Source of the DNA: Marchantia polymorpha subsp. ruderalis
Taxonomy: Eukaryota; Streptophyta; Marchantiopsida; Marchantiales; Marchantiaceae
NCBI GenBank assembly: GCA_037833965.1
Contig: AP031355.1
Span: forward strand, 30,405,501-30,469,500
Reading direction: 5' to 3'
DNA: 64,000 nt
The notes under the pieces are model-generated. The model worked only from the letters and a program-made list of their open reading frames with translations, was not told the origin of the DNA and did no database searches. A program made the position numbers and the translations under genes. Positions 20,991 to 31,449 of the stretch are shown here, piece by piece. Within the stretch, counting starts at the first letter, position 1; every line of letters starts with the position of its first letter.

Positions 20991-21823
20991 AGAGGTAGAA
21001 TTAACATCACTCTCAAAGGAATTTCCTTGACGTGGTCCCACTTTGTCTCCAACTTCAGTGGAGAGCTTACTTGCAATACTCCGCTCACCTATCATGACTT
21101 AGTTAGGCACCTTCATTTAGAACCGATCTACATGGATGATCAACAACACGATGAGGACAAAAAAACCAATCTTGTGTCTCACATTTTTCACCAAGGCCAT
21201 AAGATTTTTTGTACCCAACAGCCTTTTCAATAACAACATTTTTTCTTGTTTTCTTGCGGATGAAATAATGAGGGAAGTTGCGATTTTGTTGGTGTTGACA
21301 AAAAAAGTTGCAACATTACACCAATCAGCAAGCCTAAAACCATTTGACGAGAATCGTGTAGTGTGTTTACTGTAGTAGAAATACTCATTTCTCCTTCACC
21401 TACGACTTAAAGAGACTTGACAAGCAGATAGTGCAAATGCAAGTTTGCGCCGTTACATAACGAGGTATCAAACGTCAAGTCAACTTGGTTGAGAGCAACT
21501 TGGATGTTCTTGGTGAATTGTTCCTCTGCAAACAGATGGAGCTTGAGGCTAATTTTTCAGGATTTGAAGCTCATAGAGATTATTTTATAATTCAGGTGTC
21601 TCTAGCCATGTCACAAGTGATAAGTCCACGCTCTCATTTTTTGAAAAGAAAAATTTGCTCGTAAATCTATGTGATAACCAACAAATATCAAAATGGAGCA
21701 TAATGGTATAGATTCGTTCTCACAAAGATGGATGCAACACCAAAAGTCACGATTTGTCACGTATTAACATTCTATTGAAGAGTTTTACTTCTTAGGCTGA
21801 TGTCACTTCGAGAAAACACTGCT
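20991..21823. other. Spacer between repeats
   Basis: AT-rich sequence with no recognised gene. The short frames at 20961-21233 and 21136-21375 (+) lie at the edge of the copia remnant and show no known motif. Confidence 0.35.
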
Positions 21824-23071
21824 CGATTACGGCCGAAGGTCCGAAGAGCAGAGTCTAATCACACAACCTGAAACTTTTCCAAACAACACCTGCGAAAATC
21901 GCCTTAGGACCCCACACTATGATTTTAGGGGGAGATTTCAGCATGTGCCCCGCGGATCCGCTGGCCTTCGCACTCATCAAACGTCGCTCCAACAAATCTA
22001 ACTTTTTTCCACTTAATCGTTGTAATTCCCACATGGCAAATCCGCGTAGGCACCTCTCAACACGCAATTGCAATTCGTCGATTGTTTCGTCACGCAACTG
22101 TTGGTGTGTTGTTTCCGCCTTTTTCACTCTTGCTTGCGTTTCCTCGAGCTGCATAGTAACTAACTTCAACTTCTCCTGCAATCGTCCGCATTTCGATTCA
22201 AATCTTACTTTACATTCAACCTCCAAAGATCTGGTCGTTTCACAATCCGCCAATTTCTTGGTCCAATCCGTTAATTCGCCGTGAACTTGTACTCCTTTAA
22301 TGACGCACTCGAAGAAGCCGACTTGCCAAGCAATGACATAAGTCGTGCGCTGCGGTAGAAGAATATGCATGATTCCCAACGCAATCTCGCGCCTCATCGG
22401 AACCTTGTAATCCGCGGTCTTCCATCCATTTGTTCCCGACCTCGCGTTCTGGAAAAGTGGGGCGAAAGTAAATTCTTTTGCGCGGATTATCTTCACGCTA
22501 TCTTTCTCAAACATAAAATCTCCGTTGTCTCCTACGCATGGCCTTAGAACTTGCATCCAATGCTCCACCGTCCAGAGCATCCGGTTGCCTCGGAGATCCT
22601 CTTCCCCGTTCCGATTCTTGTCCATGATCTCCTTACAAATACCAATTCCAACTCCCAAGAGGAAGTCTAGGTGTAATTCGTTGAGCTCCCGCCTATAGGA
22701 TCGCAATTCCTCATGAGGTACATTCAGCGGAACCAATTTCCACACCTTGGGTGTCTTGGATAAAGCCATATCTTCAAATCGCGTCTTCGCTGCTATCAAG
22801 GTCGATCGATTTCGCTTTCCCTCACTCTCGCTTGTTCTCGCTCGATGTCAAAATGTCGGCCCGAATGTTCTCGTCCTGCTCTTACCCTCAATGCCCTAAC
22901 ATCCTTTTGCGCGCAAATTGGTACCCTCAACGCGTGTGGATTTTTACCAGTCCTTCACAAATTCAAATTGATCTTCGTCATCTTTGCCGAAGATCCGGCT
23001 ATGGCATGCCGAAGACCCGGCTATGACTGCGCCAAAGGTCCGAAGATCCGAAGGTCTTCGGCCAAAGTCGA
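21824..23071 (-). mobile_element. Candidate repeat element with imperfect terminal inverted repeats
   Basis: The left end at 21824-21846 and the right end at about 23049-23070 are partly reverse-complementary and share a GGCCGAAG core. The right end also has short direct repeats of a CCGAAGA-CCGGCTATG unit (about 22987-23025) and a CCGAAGGTCTTCGG palindrome. The interior is more GC-rich than its AT-rich surroundings and is almost filled by one - strand frame (21855-22799). No target-site duplication could be fixed, so the boundaries are tentative. Confidence 0.35.
21855..22799 (-). CDS. Hypothetical coiled-coil protein of repeat type, 314 aa
   Basis: An open frame with no stops in 945 bases, in an otherwise gene-poor tract. 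Residues 1-180 look globular, with DMALSKTPKVWKLVPLNVPH, a NRNGEEDLRGNRM segment, then W-T-V-E-H-W-M-Q and several aromatic residues. Residues about 185-265 are rich in E, K, L, Q and R in a heptad-like pattern and should form a coiled coil. A short segment follows (LRVERCLRGFAMWELQ), and the last 25 residues look like a different tail, so the C-terminus may be truncated. No transposase, reverse transcriptase or enzyme motif is visible. From memory it resembles a family of predicted proteins repeated in the Physcomitrium genome; this is unverified. It could be the accessory frame of a mobile element. Function unknown. Confidence 0.55.
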   Translation of the reverse strand: MIAAKTRFEDMALSKTPKVWKLVPLNVPHEELRSYRRELNELHLDFLLGVGIGICKEIMDKNRNGEEDLRGNRMLWTVEHWMQVLRPCVGDNGDFMFEKDSVKIIRAKEFTFAPLFQNARSGTNGWKTADYKVPMRREIALGIMHILLPQRTTYVIAWQVGFFECVIKGVQVHGELTDWTKKLADCETTRSLEVECKVRFESKCGRLQEKLKLVTMQLEETQARVKKAETTHQQLRDETIDELQLRVERCLRGFAMWELQRLSGKKLDLLERRLMSAKASGSAGHMLKSPPKIIVWGPKAIFAGVVWKSFRLCD

Positions 23072-23776
23072 ATCCTACTTTCCTTCTCTGTCTAGATAAA
23101 TTTTCCATAATTTTTCTAACTTCTACAACTTAGGACTTATACGTCTACATTCTAACACAAATATGTTTAAGTTTTTGTTAATTTTGTAAAGAACGAAAAA
23201 ACTAAGCACCACAGGACAACAGTCTTCACTTCTGGTGTTTTCAAACGGAGCAAGATTTCCACTTGTAAAAAAATAGTACTTCATATTGAGACAAATAAAA
23301 GCATCAAAACGATTTTGTACGTGCCCGAATTCACTAAAAACTTGTTCTTTGCAGATAAGGTAACACATTGGTCATCAAGTAGTTTTTACTCATGAGTCTT
23401 TTTTTATCCTAAAAAAGAAGTATCCAAATTGAGTAGTAATCTTTAATGAAGGAGATACTAAATCCAAATCATATAGGAATAACATTAGCTTACAATGAGT
23501 TTATGTGCACACTCCGCTTCATTCACGTATTCACTCGGACTTCCTAACTTCATAGGGTTCACAGAAGACGTAATGGCTCCAACCGGTAAGAGGTTCCCAT
23601 CAACTTGTGACTAAAGCGCATGTAACACATCAGTACCAAACAACATACAACATGTAGACTAAAAAAATTGTTGAAGTCATTTCCTATTTGCAAGTAGGCT
23701 AGGACAGTAAATTTGAAATTTGTGTACTTACCAAGCAACATAGATCTAGATGACCTAGATGACCTAGATGTTCTGT
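23072..23776. other. Spacer upstream of copia element 2
   Basis: AT-rich, with no gene recognised. A 12-base minisatellite-like run (GATGACCTA units) lies at about 23745-23770, directly before the integrase homology. The protease and gag expected here in an intact element are not visible. Confidence 0.35.
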
Positions 23777-23860
23777 GAAACTTTTGAGCTGGTGCACAGT
23801 GACTTGTGTGGACCAATTTATAAAGACACTAAGTTCAAATACTTACTCACGTTGATCGAT

Positions 23861-24373
23861 GATTACACGCGTTACACGTTGGTTCACTTTCTTTGTTTGA
23901 AAAGTGATACTTTTCAATGATTTAAAGGTTTTGTGAAGCTAGTGAAAATTTATTTTTTTTGCAAAATGCACTCGATGACACTAACTGAACACGATTGATC
24001 AATCACAATGACAACTTTAAGGTACGATCATTGATTACACGCTTTACACGTGGGTTTGCTTTCTTTGTTTGAAAGTGACATCTTCCAACAGTTTAAGGAT
24101 TTTGTAAATCTAGTGAAAACTCAATTTTTCTGCAAAATGCACTCGATGACACGAATGGAATACGATTGATCAATCACAATGGCAACTTTAAGATACGATC
24201 ATTGATTACACGCATTACACGTGGCTTTGTTTTCTTTGTTTGAAAGTGACATCTTCTAATAGTTTAAGGATTTTGTAAAGCTAGTGAAAACTCAATTTTT
24301 TTGCAAAATGCACTCGATGACACTCACTAAACATGATTGGTCAAACACAATGGCAATTCTAAGGTCCGACAAC
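23861..24373 (+). repeat. Three tandem copies of a ~171-bp segment inside the copia integrase
   Basis: The string GATTACACGC recurs at 23861, 24033 and 24204, giving periods of 172 and 171 bases. Each copy runs through TTTCTTTGTTTGAAA, GTGACA-CTT, TTTTGTAAA-CTAGTGAAAA and CAAAATGCACTCGATGACAC to a CGATCA/CGACA end. The copies differ at scattered bases. They encode the same integrase stretch (DYT-x-YT to KMHSMT). 171 is a multiple of three, while copy 1 has one extra A. Confidence 0.85.
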
Positions 24374-25353
24374 ATAGGAGACTACTTATCAGCCAAATTC
24401 ATCATCTATCTTGTCTAGAAGGAGTATCAACGATAGTTGACAACCGCAGATACATCGCATCACAACGGAATTTCAAAGAGAAAAAATTGGACCTTAATGA
24501 AGTTAGCACATTGCATTTTCAACTCACATAAGTATTCAATCCACTTTTAGACTGAATGTACATGTGCTCTTAATTATGTGCTCAACATGTATTCGTGCAT
24601 CAAATTTCACCACTCTATTCAATAAGCTATATGGCCACCAGTCCAATCTATCTCAACTTCAAAATTTTAGGAGCATGGCGTATGTCTACATTTCTAAAGA
24701 TAAACGCATCAAACTAAGGCACAAGGCATACACATATGTGTTGATGAATGATGATGACCAATCTAAAGCTTATTGGCTATGATGTTCAATCCAACATAAG
24801 GTCATACTATCCAACGATGTGACGGTGTTTGAATAAGGAAATTTTCATTTTGATGCACCGTTTGTTGACGTCTTTGCAAAACTTCTTGATGTTGACAATG
24901 ATATTGAGTTCCCGACCTCACATCTAGTCACATAAGCAGACATTACACTTATGAACAACAATAACACAAGTTTCACACCATCAAAATCATCACTAACACT
25001 TTCGTACAGTCATACCTTGCAGTCTCTATCCACGGAATCCACCAAGATTGCCCAACCTCTTTGATCCGGGAAGTTTGGACTCATCAAATGAAGCAGTCAT
25101 CGTGGAAACCACTAACTGCATCAGTGATAAGGTTTCTAAACAAGAGTCTCAAAATGATCCTCAATGACAAACAATTCAACGTGAGATATTTGATGCCCTC
25201 ATTCAAAATCTCACCTTGGCTAGCACGTTTTGCATTCTAAGGGGATCTACAAGGCAAAATCAGAAATTAATCCAACTAGAATACGACTCAAAACTTATCT
25301 TGTTGCACTTGGATTTAAGCAAAAGTTTGAAATTGATTATAATTGTAACACTA

Positions 25354-25731
25354 AAGTTTAGAGATAAGCTTACTCCAAGATGAAACATATATCCTAGAGA
25401 TGAGATACTATGAATGACTTTTCTCTTCCTTATATAGATATTTTAAACACATACACAAAGATAAGATCTTTTTCCTACCATTCAATCCCCTCTTAGTGGA
25501 TTGATGACATGGCGGATATAGCTAATGAGCACACGGATTGTTGATGGGTCATTTTCAACTAATACATCAATTAGCACATTCAATCCTTACTTAACAAGCA
25601 TATGAATCGATGATGCGTCGTTTCCAACTAACACACTAACTAGCACACATATTTGCTAACGTGGCAAAGTAGATATTTCACTATCATCTACTCTATTCAA
25701 TCTTGAATAAACTCTACTTTAGTTCTAAGTA
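25354..25731 (+). repeat. Foreign ~378-bp segment interrupting the copia reverse transcriptase
   Basis: The reverse-transcriptase reading stops after IDYN-x-x-TKV near 25354 and resumes with YNNETFVSVV near 25738. The intervening sequence has no copia homology. It is flanked by CTAAAG on both sides, a possible 6-base target duplication. It contains an imperfect ~69-bp tandem duplication (GATG-GTC-TTT-CAACTAA... at 25543 and 25612). The ends are not clearly inverted, so its class is unknown. Confidence 0.4.
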
Positions 25732-26427
25732 TCTAAAGATGGTTACAATAATGAGACGTTTGTATCCGTAGTGTGCTAATCTACATTTTAGACAATGATC
25801 ATTCTATCTGTCATCTTAGTATGGGAGCTTTATCACATGGATGTGATTACCGCTTTTTTCACCGGCAAGCTTAGATAACACATCTACATGGAATAACTTC
25901 ATGGATTTCTTAAATTGGGGCCATGAGTATAAAGTTTACCAATTGAATCGATTGCTTTACAGCTTGAAACAATCTTCTCAAAAATGCTATGAGGAGATTG
26001 ACAATCATTTGAGAAAATTTGGATGAATTTGTAATGAGCTCGATCGCAATCTGTACTTTCTAAGAGAGGGTAACATCATCATAGCTTTGATGCTCTACGT
26101 TGACGATTTGCTTATCTTTGGCAGTAGCAAGGAGAGAGTTGCTGAAATCAAATTGCAACTTGGTTAAAAGTAGATGATGAAGGATTTAGGGCTCGTGAAC
26201 CATTATCTTAGCATTGATTTTGTGTGCACAACTCACGCCAAGGTCTTTGTAATTGTGCATTAGCACAATTACACCATAAAGCTTTTCAAGTAGTGCAAGA
26301 TTAAGCCACAGATTACCAAAATCATGCTCTTTGCAATATGGCTTGTGCTGAAGTCAGATACGCATACAACATCAATCAACGTTTAAGCCTACATTCACAT
26401 TGTAGGTAAATTGATCTTCTTATGTCA

Positions 26428-26582
26428 CACTCGCCCTAACATTTGCTATCCTCTAGTCATAATGAGTCGTTACATGCAGTCACAACAAAATGCTCATTAG
26501 AACGCACTCGCCCTAACATTTCCTATGCTGTAGGCATAATGAGTTGTTACATGCAGTCACAACAAAATGCTCATTAGAATGC
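26428..26582 (+). repeat. 77-bp tandem duplication in copia RNase H region
   Basis: CACTCGCCCTAACATTT begins at 26428 and again at 26505. The copies continue with the same TAATGAGT-GTTACATGCAGT and CACAACAAAATGCTCATTAG blocks and differ at a few bases. The encoded stretch is the RPNICY..SRYMQ motif that precedes RNase H. 77 is not a multiple of three, so the duplication breaks the frame. Confidence 0.75.
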
Positions 26583-27150
26583 ACTTCAGATGTAAGCATT
26601 CTATTTGATACCTCTAGCAAGAACTCTCCAAGGGTTTACCAACTCTGATTACCTGAGTTTCAAAAATATGAGTCGCTTGGTTGGTTTGTACATATTTAAG
26701 CTCGTAGGTGGATATGTTTCTTGGTTTAGCAAGCAACAACTACCTGTGAATAAGAGCATTACCAAAGCTGAGTACAAGACGCTTTCAGAGGCAACTAGAA
26801 GGACATCTACATCCGCAGATTGCTCAACAAGTTAAAAGTTCTCAAATTACTCAAGTTTTCATCCCCTGCCAGGACTAACAAATGCATTGCGATCTCAATC
26901 CTGCGTCTACATCAACTTTGGCCAACCTGCACTTGTCATGTGATAACCAAGGTGCCTTTAAATTAATCAAGAATCCACAGTTTTATGCTAAGACAAAACA
27001 TATAGAGTGCAAGCACCACTTTGTTTGTGAAAGGGTGCTAGAGGAGACAATTCTGTAATGTGTAAACATAGACGATAATCCAGCAGATCTTTTGATCAAA
27101 CCATTATCCAACCACAAATTTGATAAGCATAGATAGTTTATTGATCTCCG

Positions 27151-27982
27151 CTCTTTGCAAGATGAAAAATATTGGCAAATTAACTAAAATAACACATATT
27201 CTAGCTACATCGATATTTCATTCCAACATTGCTGGAGAGAAAATCTTCACACCGCTATAACTATTACGTTGCTGCCAAATTGATTAATGTCTTTGTCAAG
27301 TCCGATTGCCAATTGATGCTTTCAGATGAACATTAGAACATGTTGTAGCTCATTGAACTAACTTCTTGTGGTTGTTATTAGACACCCCGTGCACTTGTTG
27401 GTAAGCTTGTGCCCACATAGGATAAATTCTTGGCACTCTTTTTACGGCCATTTTATGAAAGTGACCGTTCTAAGCACTCTCATTCACTTTTCTCTAACAA
27501 TCTACAACGACTCTGACAGCTTGTTCTACTACAATGGCTTTAGACTGCTCAACATCAGCAAGAACAAACGTTTTTGGTTCCATCAATTCTACAAATTTAA
27601 CTTCAAAAACTAATATGAATTGCTAGATTATGCGACTTCCCTGATCAATAATTTCATCTGAATTAATAGTTCTTGATTTAGGTTCCATATTGTTTATTTG
27701 AGCACGACTCAATACATGCCCTTGCTAAGTACCGACTTCCTTGTATGATCTCTTTGAGAACTTGTAACTAGTGCATTGTTTAATCTTTGTCAAGGCCATC
27801 CCATCCGCGATAACGGACTTGATAAATCCGCAATGACAACTAAACATGCAAAAACATGTTTTACAACAAACTAACAACCTCCACATATTTGTGACACTCC
27901 GTCCAACACGCCACATACACAAACTACGATCAAATACACACTGACTCGTGCAATTGGCATGCCGGAAGCACCGATGTTTTCT
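27151..27982 (+). other. 3' spacer of copia element 2
   Basis: Lies between the end of the RNase H homology and the polypurine tract. It is about 830 bases, long for a copia element. The 81-codon frame at 27368-27613 has no recognisable motif and no signal of an envelope-type protein. Probably non-coding. Confidence 0.35.
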
Positions 27983-28212
27983 GGAGAGGGGGTGTTGTTA
28001 GAAGTTACTTTATGAAGAATATCATAGCTATCTACTTAGGCTAAGCCTATAGGAAGAGAGTAGATCTCTATTGTCCTATGGTCCACCTATATAGGTAGAC
28101 ATCTTGGCTCTTTAATTAGGGGTTCCATAAGAATCACTTGATTTCATTTCTATTTTGTATTCAGGCGTTGTGACTCCCGCTTATTAGTTAGGATCTGTTC
28201 ATAAATCCAACA
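27983..28212 (+). repeat. Polypurine tract and candidate 3' LTR of copia element 2
   Basis: GGAGAGGGGG at 27983-27992 is a typical polypurine tract, the primer for plus-strand DNA. It is followed at once by TGTTGTTAGAAG, and the candidate LTR ends at 28212 with ATCCAACA. The ends TGTTG/CAACA are the short inverted termini expected of a copia LTR (about 220 bp). A CTATATAGG stretch near 28087 could be its TATA box. No matching 5' LTR was found, so the element is truncated at its 5' side. Confidence 0.55.
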
Positions 28213-30884
28213 ACAAACTCGTTGGTATCTATCATGAAGAAACTTTGGTGTCCGTCAAAACTCTCATTCACAAACTTGATAGAGGATCTGCAATTGCATC
28301 AACCGCTATTTTCACATGGAGGTATCTTCCCGAGCAAGATACACTTCTTGACACACTCCAACAATGTTTACCGTGCTTAATCTGCTAGTTCGAATTATCC
28401 GAGTATCGTTCCAAGACACTGTGAAGTGCTAAAGAGTAACAAGGTTACATTTCAATTCTCTAACTCTAAATTCTCTTTTTCGAGATATATATCCCTAAAT
28501 GGCTTTTATAACCTAAATTCACATTCAACTACAACTTATTCAAATTGAAGAAGGTGTTTGAATGAGACTATGTGGAAAGAGTAAAGAGTAACGAGTAACG
28601 AGATTTCATTTAGATTCTTTACATCTAAATTCTCTCTTCCGAGTTCTATGTCCCGAACTGGCTAGCTAGCAAAGCCTTCACTAACTCTTGCTCATATAAG
28701 CTATATTATCAAATCCAACAAAACCTAATTTCATTTAACCTTATTAGAAGGTCTGATGGCCTTAGTCCGAGTATAGTCCAAACATTACCCAATACTAATT
28801 ACGATTATGTCATATAGAAGTTTTTGGATAAACAAATAAAAGAGTCTTTAGTTCCACTACACTCCATATGTGGTCTTCCCATCCGATATCCTTAATCAAT
28901 TTGGGTCTCTTCTTTTCTTCTTGTCAATATTAATATCTCATGACACCGTAACGAAATGCTAACACACACACTTATCACGATCATAGAATAGAAAACTAAA
29001 AAATAGAAGTAAAAAAGACACCTTTAGAGTTACTAGGAAATTTTAATAGTGTCCATAATCTTAATCAAGAGAGCAATTCTAGTTGTCGCACAAAATCAAT
29101 GATGTGAGTGAAATTCCCGGAATCTTATCCTTGCAAAGTTCTCTGTCTTTTATTTGTCTACTTCCTATCGGAGTCTGATTCCCTTACGCTCGGATGACAT
29201 CCTATTTCTTCTTAAAATGCGGCATTGAGAATGACCCTCTTACTGCAAATCATATGCTCTCTTACTCGTGAATTTGAGCAATTCACGAGTAAGAATTTCA
29301 CAAAAACACCTCATCATTTTTTCTCTTCACATGGTTGTCCAAGGAAATATATCTCTGTTAGGGTTTTGATTTCTTCAATTACCTATTTCTCTTGGTCCAA
29401 CCTAAAAGTCATTGTTGGTAACTGTTTCTCTGTCGTACAACTGCCATCATCATTGTTGTGTATATGAATATTATAAATATAAGAGCAAGATTAAGAAATT
29501 AACATCAGAGCTAAAAAAATATTGATAATAGTTTCTTAAATTATCAGAGCCAATTTGAAATCAAGTTTACTTGCAAATTTGTTATACAGCTAGACAATTT
29601 TACATTTCACTGGGTATCAAGAAGATCAATAACAACTAAAATTGATCAGCATTTTTTTAATCAATGCATCGTATAACATTTATAATCTTCAGTTTGAATT
29701 ATTTTTACCTAAATGTTTTTTGAACTTCATGGCATTCAAAGAACTTATATTTTCTTGGGTAAATTTGATTTTTCCTTAGCAGCAATTAAACCTATGAGAT
29801 CTTTGGAAATATGATACAGTTCTTAAAATTCATCAAATATTGATTTGGTTGTGAGTAAATGAGAAATAAATCTAGATCAAGGCAAAAATCTTTTGTCCTT
29901 AATCTAGATTTACTTCTCATCTAAAAAAAATTATTAAAAATAAAAAAATATTTATCCAAAAAAGCTTAATATGCATTTAGATTTCATTCATGCTTATAAA
30001 GATCCAAAAATGATGTTTGAAAGAAAATGATTATGAATTTTCATTTTCAAACTTGTGCATAAGTGTTTACATCATTTTTAAATATATTCAATTGTGTTTA
30101 TTCTTTCAAATATGATTCAAAAATCATATCATGAAGCATATTTGTAAGGAAGAATTGTGCATTCTCAATCACTATGTTTGATTTGAAAACATATTCAAAA
30201 AACTTCACTCCATCTTCATAATCAAAATGAATAATATCTCTCTCTCTCTCTCTCAAAGCTCAAAGTGTTTTCATACAAATAAGCAAGAAGTTGTTAAATG
30301 TACTTAGACAAGCCCCCTCTCATAGTATTAGAAACCCTAACTAGATCTAGTAGAAAACCTATTTACAAAATTTATACAAACCTAATCATAGTTAACTCAA
30401 GACATGAGTTAAATACTTACAATCTCTACTTTAAATCATGTATTGAGATTTCAAACTTCCACTAACCATATGTTCAGTATGCGAAAATTCCTAGAAGTAG
30501 ATCTACAACATAGACCCCCTTATAAACAAGAATTAAGTTGAACTAAGCCGTAGCCTATAAAAGATAGAGTAAAACATATGTAAAAACTATATTTGTATTA
30601 GATCTAACTACTTGTGTACCTAAGTGGAAAAATTTGGAACTGAACACATTGAATAAATTGTCAATTTTGACAAGCTCAATTATCTAACATTACTTGTAAA
30701 AAACATGATATCGAATAACAATGTGCTTCTATTATTTATAACTTGATTAGTTGCAATAAATTTAAGGAATCTACAAATCTAGAATGACTTATGTACTTGA
30801 TGCCTTATACTAGATTAGATATTAATCTATGTACACGCAAAGTAAGCAAATTCATGTCCAATACAAGTAAAGTCCATTAGTAAT
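28213..30884. other. AT-rich repeat-derived tract without genes
   Basis: No gene recognised. A diverged duplication of about 150 bases is visible at roughly 28420-28570 and 28575-28720: both copies have AAAGAGTAAC..., TCTAAATTCTCT-TT-CGAG and CCC-AA-TGGCT. A (TC)9 microsatellite lies at 30237-30254. The 80-codon frame at 29225-29467 shows no motif. Confidence 0.45.
30237..30254. repeat. (TC)9 microsatellite
   Basis: Nine uninterrupted TC units in AT-rich non-coding DNA. Confidence 0.9.
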
Positions 30885-31300
30885 AAGTTAAATTGATTGC
30901 TTAGGTATATGAAAGATACAAATTATGTTGGCTTATTGTTTGATGGTAGTTTAAACAATGCCAAATTCTTGATAGCCTACGTAGAAGATGATTATGGATA
31001 AAATTTAGGGCAACAAAAATCTACAACAAATATGTCTTCACACTCAAAAATAAATGCATCGTTGGAGATCTACTTTGCAAAAATGTATTCCTCAGTCCAT
31101 TAGAAAAGCAAATTATGCAATAGCAGCGGAAGCTACAAAGTAGGCAATTTAGATGAACAAAATTATCATAAAAATGGAATTAAAACAAGGTATCATTAGT
31201 CTTCATTGTGATAGTCAAAAAGAAATTTACCTTGCAACTAACCAAGTTATAAAGAATGCTTGCAAGATTTAACATTAATAATGCAAAACTAGTGAACGCT
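30885..31300 (+). mobile_element. Ty1/copia remnant 3 (RNase H fragment)
   Basis: The frame RYMKDTNYVGLLFDGSLNNA, then a KFLIAYV-DDYG segment, matches the copia region just before RNase H, and KMELKQGIISLHCDSQ, then IYLATNQV near 31170-31250, matches the RNase H part. Stops and frameshifts separate them. It lies tail to tail with the antisense remnant that starts at about 31450. Resembles remnant 1 in wording (LLSDG.LENAKFL versus LLFDGSLNNAKFL), so the two may belong to one family. Confidence 0.7.
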
Positions 31301-31449
31301 TCATTGGTAACTCATTTCAAACTTTCTAATGCTCAATATTCTACTATTGACGAGGATAAAGGAGCTAAATCTTGACTTTCTTATGAAGGTTTACAAGTGC
31401 TCAAATCAACCAAATTGTACAAAACTTAGCTATTGGAAAAAAAATTCAT

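Larger units (their letters stand above)
23777..27150 (+). mobile_element. Ty1/copia retrotransposon remnant 2 (integrase, reverse transcriptase, RNase H)
   Basis: Copia order, + strand, many stops. Integrase starts at 23786 with ELVHSDLCGP and a later LTLIDDYTRYT. A VRSDN segment follows near 24359 and an AYVYISKDKRIKLRHKAYTY region before 24782. Reverse transcriptase begins near 25275 (LVALGFKQKFEIDYN), is interrupted, then resumes with ETFVSVV near 25743, DVITAFFTGKL near 25830 and the catalytic YVDD at 26096-26107. RNase H covers about 26680-27130: SWFSKQQ, TKAEYKTLSEATR, DNQGAFKLIKNPQF, AKTKHIECKHHFV, DNPADLLIKPL. The element encodes its own copying and integration, but no frame is intact. 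It is dead, although its protein signals remain readable. Confidence 0.88.

Noticed and set aside
28224..28230. TGGTATC as a retrotransposon primer-binding site
   Set aside because: Only seven bases match, and it lies 12 bases from the LTR end instead of directly after it; kept only as a remark.
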